Assembly (NCBI GenBank): GCA_018263005.1
Contig: JADFDH010000002.1
Coordinates: 1-64,000, forward strand
Length of the DNA: 64,000 nucleotides
Direction: 5' to 3'
Source: Methanobacterium sp.
Lineage (GTDB): Archaea; Methanobacteriota; Methanobacteria; Methanobacteriales; Methanobacteriaceae
The translations under genes and the position numbers were made by a program. Shown one piece after another: positions 60,879 through 64,000 of the stretch. Under the pieces are notes generated by a model, which saw only the letters and a program-made list of their open reading frames with translations, made no database searches and was not told the DNA's origin. The first letter of the stretch is position 1, and the number at the start of each line of letters is the position of its first letter.

Positions 60879-62165
60879 ATGGCAAATAAAGCTATAAACA
60901 TAGGTTTAATAGGTTTTGGTACCATAGGGAGCGGCGTAGTAGAGACCTTCAATTTAAACCTCTCCCTTATTGAGGATAAGGTTAATCGAAAGGTAAATCT
61001 AAAAAGAATTGTTGACCTAGATATAGAAACAGACAGGGGAGTTTTAGTAAACCCAGAAATTCTCTCTACAGATATAAACGACATATTGGATGATCCGGAG
61101 ATTGATATTGTTATTGAACTCATTGGGGGTTACCAGCCTGCTTTGAGTTTTATTTTGAAGGCCATGTCCCGAGGCAAACACGTGGTAACCGCCAATAAGG
61201 CACTTCTCGCCAAACATTGGGAAGAAATAATGAAATCCTCCCAGGAAAACCAGGTTAGGATTAGTTTTGAAGCCAGTGTGGGTGGTGGAATACCCCTTCT
61301 AAGACCGTTGAATGAAAGCATGGCTGCGAATAAAATAGAAGCCATATACGGGATAATAAACGGCACAGCCAACTACATCCTTACAAAAATGGCAGATGAT
61401 CAACGTGACTTTAATGAGGTGTTGAAAGAAGCCCAGGAGAAAGGATACGCCGAACAAGACCCAACATTTGATATTGAAGGCCATGACACGGCTCAAAAGC
61501 TTATCATACTCACCAAAATTGGTTTCGGAGTATATGTTAAACAGGAAGATTTCCATGTGGAAGGAATCACCCACATCACCCTGGATGATATTGAATTTGC
61601 CAGGAATGAACTGGGATGCTGTATTAAACTCCTGGCCATCTCAACCATAGACGAAGGAGAACTGGAAGTAAGGGTTCATCCGACCCTGGTGGATGAGAAA
61701 CATCTGCTCTCCAGTGTTAACGATGTATTCAATGGAGTATATATTATTGGAGATGTGGTGGGGCCGGTTATGATGTACGGTCCAGGGGCGGGTATGATGC
61801 CCACTGCCAGTGCTGTTGTTGGTGATTGCATTGACCTCATAGAAGAAATTGGCAAACCCACAAATTATGGTCCGGAAAAAACAAGAGTTACCCGAATAAA
61901 AGATATGAATGAGATTATCTCCAAATACTATCTTAGACTTATGGTAACTGACAAACCAGGCGTTTTACATGAAATTTCAGGAATATTAAGTGATTTAAAC
62001 ATTAGTCTTGAGTCAGTAAGTCAGAAAAAAAAGGAAACCAAGGAAGAAGTCCCTATTTTCATGGTAACTCACCATGCGCTGGAGAGAAATATCCAAAAAG
62101 CAGTTGAAAGAATTGAAAAATTGAAATTCGTAAAAGGTGAGGTTACCTTTATCCGTATATTATAA
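60879..62165 (+). CDS. hom: Homoserine dehydrogenase with ACT domain
   Basis: Hom reduces aspartate semialdehyde to homoserine. The NAD-binding start is IGLIGFGTIGSGVVETFNLN, then VVTANKALLAKHWEEIM, EASVGGGIPLLRPLNESMAA, GIINGTANYILTKM and DPTFDIEGHDTAQKLIILT. An ACT domain (LMVTDKPGVLHEISGILSDL) closes the 428-residue protein and likely binds threonine. Normal length. Confidence 0.94.
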   Translation: MANKAINIGLIGFGTIGSGVVETFNLNLSLIEDKVNRKVNLKRIVDLDIETDRGVLVNPEILSTDINDILDDPEIDIVIELIGGYQPALSFILKAMSRGKHVVTANKALLAKHWEEIMKSSQENQVRISFEASVGGGIPLLRPLNESMAANKIEAIYGIINGTANYILTKMADDQRDFNEVLKEAQEKGYAEQDPTFDIEGHDTAQKLIILTKIGFGVYVKQEDFHVEGITHITLDDIEFARNELGCCIKLLAISTIDEGELEVRVHPTLVDEKHLLSSVNDVFNGVYIIGDVVGPVMMYGPGAGMMPTASAVVGDCIDLIEEIGKPTNYGPEKTRVTRIKDMNEIISKYYLRLMVTDKPGVLHEISGILSDLNISLESVSQKKKETKEEVPIFMVTHHALERNIQKAVERIEKLKFVKGEVTFIRIL

Positions 62166-62311
62166 ATTAAAAAATAAATTAAATTTTTCTATTTGAATAT
62201 AATTTCTCATGTAAAGATAGTATCATAATTAATTTTATTAAAGAGAAGATAAGGTAAAAATAAAAATTATGGGATTATTCATTTAATTATAAAAAAATTA
62301 TGATTACCCAA

Positions 62312-62635
62312 TCATGATCTGACCATGGTCAGGACCATTTTAAATCGTTCCACAGCATTTAGTGCGTGGGGATCATTGGCTGGCATGATAATCATATCAC
62401 CGGAATTAACAACATTTTTAACACCGGAAATAATTATCTCCGCCTTTCCATCGATAACCTGTACCATAGCATCGAAAGGTGCGGTATGCTCACTTAATCC
62501 TTCTCCCTTATCAAATGCAAATATGGTTACGGTTCCTGTTTCTTTTCTAATAATCTCCCTACTTACCACCGCTCCTTCCTGGTATTCCAGTAGATCTACA
62601 ACCTTTAAAACCTTGTTTTTTAGTTCTTCTGACAT
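62312..62635 (-). CDS. Small cupin protein
   Basis: About 107 residues forming a single cupin barrel: KGEGLSEHTAPFDAMVQVID (with G-x-x-H-x-H-like HT) and GDMIIMPANDPHAL, the second motif with P and H. The middle His/Glu set is partly changed, so metal binding may be weak. ATG 62635 is chosen because gaggtgttgat precedes it. Substrate unknown. Confidence 0.82.
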   Translation of the reverse strand: MSEELKNKVLKVVDLLEYQEGAVVSREIIRKETGTVTIFAFDKGEGLSEHTAPFDAMVQVIDGKAEIIISGVKNVVNSGDMIIMPANDPHALNAVERFKMVLTMVRS

Positions 62636-62670
62636 TATCAACACCTCTTGATTTTTTTAAACTTATTTTT

Positions 62671-63174
62671 TTATCCCTTTTCAAAGTAATCATAAAATTT
62701 CCGGGTGTAATCTATGAATTCAGAACGAGAATTAATATAGTCCCGTGCATCTTCCACATCGTTAACATCGTAGTCTTTTTTAGCTAATACATCTTCAAAT
62801 CTTCCTTTAATATCTTCGCTGATAAGGTTTAATATGAAACTAAGTAGTTCATCTATATTCTCTGTTTCAATGGCTTCATCTACCTTAGGAATTATAGGAC
62901 CCCAATCAATACCAGCAGATTTTAAACCAGTATATGATTTCTCTTCCTCTTTTCTATTTAAACGCACTGCGGTTTCGAAAAACCAATAATCAGCCAGTTC
63001 TGCTGCATCCCCACTCAGTTCCCTAACCAACAGTGTTTTCTCAAAGGCATCTTTCAATTCTTCCTCATCTTCTGAAGAAACATATGGAAGAATATATTTA
63101 ATATTTTCCATATCTAATGCTGTTTCTGCAGCTTTTACGACTGGTCCGTCCATACTATCAATATAAGGTACCAT
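62671..63174 (-). CDS. DUF6448 family protein
   Basis: 167 residues, all-helical. Characteristic blocks are MVPYIDSMDGPVVKAAETAL, ILPYVSSEDEEELKDAFEKT and LADYWFFETAVRLNRKEEEK. This matches the DUF6448 family found in archaea and bacteria, of unknown function. It lies 26 bases upstream of the cupin gene on the same strand, so they may share a transcript. Confidence 0.78.
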   Translation of the reverse strand: MVPYIDSMDGPVVKAAETALDMENIKYILPYVSSEDEEELKDAFEKTLLVRELSGDAAELADYWFFETAVRLNRKEEEKSYTGLKSAGIDWGPIIPKVDEAIETENIDELLSFILNLISEDIKGRFEDVLAKKDYDVNDVEDARDYINSRSEFIDYTRKFYDYFEKG

Positions 63175-63361
63175 TTAAATCCCCAGTATATAATATAGTT
63201 TTTAATACCTGATTTTTTAGAATATTTATTATATTCCATTGATTATTCTTACTTTATTTTATTTAGAATTTTTGGTTAAAATCTAAATATTAAATAAATG
63301 AAAACTCCCCAAAACTATAAATTTTCCAATTTATAGATTAATGTTATAGTGGTGATATAAT

Positions 63362-63643
63362 ATGGATAAAAAGGCCGAAGAATTATTAGAAAAATGTGAA
63401 AATATAGATGATAGTAGCGTTATGGGCTCCTGTAAGGTCATGCTAGAGATGGTAGCAAAAGAAAACTTAGAATTAGAAGATAAACCCAGCGAAACTTACT
63501 TAGAAATGGCAGAAAACCTATCCCCCCAGGATGTTCCTAAAGTATTGCAGCTGGCCCTTAAGATAAGGGAAAGTGGAGATATAAAAGATCCTGATCTTAA
63601 AATAGCAGCGAGCAAACTAATAAGGGCTATTGAAATGAGTTAA
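63362..63643 (+). CDS. Small conserved helical protein, function unknown
   Basis: 93 residues, all helical and acidic: MDKKAEELLEKCENIDDSSV, two Cys (EKCENI, GSCKVM) and ETYLEMAENLSPQDVPKVLQ. I do not recognise it beyond a methanogen-like style. A tggtgatat ribosome site precedes the ATG. Confidence 0.68.
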   Translation: MDKKAEELLEKCENIDDSSVMGSCKVMLEMVAKENLELEDKPSETYLEMAENLSPQDVPKVLQLALKIRESGDIKDPDLKIAASKLIRAIEMS

Positions 63644-63644
63644 G

Positions 63645-63664
63645 TCCCTTTTTTTATTTATTTT
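63645..63664 (+). terminator. T-rich terminator at the convergent junction
   Basis: tccctttttttatttatttt follows the stop of the small helical protein. Confidence 0.45.
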
Positions 63665-63714
63665 AGTAAATAAATTTAAAAAAATTTTTCATTTTATAGA
63701 AATCGTAAGCTCGG

Positions 63715-64000
63715 TTAAAACTTATTTTTTCTAATCTTCTTAATATCAAATATCGCGGTTTCAGCCACGGCCATAACCGCCATTACACCCGCCTGTACTG
63801 GATCTGTTACTATTAAATCTGCTTTTTGAGTGACACTACCGGGCATGTTAAGGCTGATTATTAAAACATCATGATCCTTTTTTATTTCATCAATTGCTTC
63901 TGATATCTTCCCACCCATCAGTGAACCGGCCAATACAAGGGCTTGAACCCGTGGCAATCTTCCTACCGCATTAACTGCCTCTGCCAGTTCATCTTCACCA
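63715..64000 (-). CDS. Methanogen conserved protein, C-terminal part
   Basis: The frame is open to the right edge; the visible part is the last 95 residues. It has an alpha/beta look: PRVQALVLAGSLMGGKISEA, DVLIISLNMPGSVTQKADLI, VTDPVQAGVMAVMAVAETAI, and ends IKKIRKNKF. I cannot name the family with confidence, though the VTDPVQAGVMAVM-type stretch recalls a methanogen-only conserved protein. The true start is outside the window. Confidence 0.65.
   Translation of the reverse strand, partial: GEDELAEAVNAVGRLPRVQALVLAGSLMGGKISEAIDEIKKDHDVLIISLNMPGSVTQKADLIVTDPVQAGVMAVMAVAETAIFDIKKIRKNKF

Overview
The window looks like the chromosome of a hydrogenotrophic methanogenic archaeon of the order Methanobacteriales, most likely a Methanobacterium-type organism. 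The evidence is AT-rich DNA, TATA/BRE promoters, GGTGA-type ribosome binding sites, and methanogen marker genes: an AtwA-like ATPase, methanogenesis marker 7, coenzyme M genes comB, comC, comD and comE, the F420 gene cofG and the methanopterin gene mptA. General archaeal genes agree: proteasome beta, FttA/aCPSF1, Nop5, fibrillarin, Hjc, Trm1, Taw2 and archaeosine genes. From memory, and not checked, the order resembles the comB to homoserine dehydrogenase stretch of Methanothermobacter thermautotrophicus. I see no rRNA, CRISPR array, prophage or intact insertion sequence.

Layout. 0-3 kb: methyl-CoM reductase activation and marker genes on the minus strand, then a gene-poor stretch with a possible decayed ORF. 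3.2-5.7 kb: TRAM protein, comB, TraB-like protein and DUF1922. 5.7-10.3 kb: an accessory island of two paralogous membrane proteins with conserved histidines, three small secreted Gln/Asn-rich proteins, and two copies of a winged-helix regulator plus 3-TM protein module in opposite orientation. 10.4-16.6 kb: tRNA thiolation, thiamine-binding protein, DegT aminotransferase, Trm1 and three tandem DUF4013 proteins. 16.7-19.9 kb: split archaeal glutamate synthase with a divergent regulator. 20-26.5 kb: Lrp, cofG, mptA, DUF2100, a deacetylase-family protein and Taw2. 26.6-38.2 kb: NuoE-like protein, psmB, fttA, purM, comC, purP, FUSC protein, comDE, hisE and a CBS/ParB protein. 38.3-42.6 kb: gatB, six tRNAs, an unusual radical SAM protein and hjc. 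42.6-49.6 kb: pyrK, pyrD, nop5, fibrillarin, coaBC and a KH protein. 50-58.9 kb: two envelope proteins, pheA, an RNA ligase, five CBS-domain genes, queE and queD. 59-64 kb: DUF366, a nucleotidyltransferase, hom, cupin, DUF6448 and small methanogen proteins.

The best candidate for an undescribed system is the 5.7-10.3 kb island. Four promoters there share helically phased YTGG half-sites just upstream of a near-identical BRE/TATA element. At least three of them drive the small secreted Gln/Asn-rich proteins, and the two regulator/membrane modules that flank or interleave with them are natural candidates for control. Other points worth attention are a radical SAM protein with a CX4CX2C cluster motif, a run of five genes with 18 CBS domains next to a zinc-ribbon RNA ligase, and possible AUA start codons.
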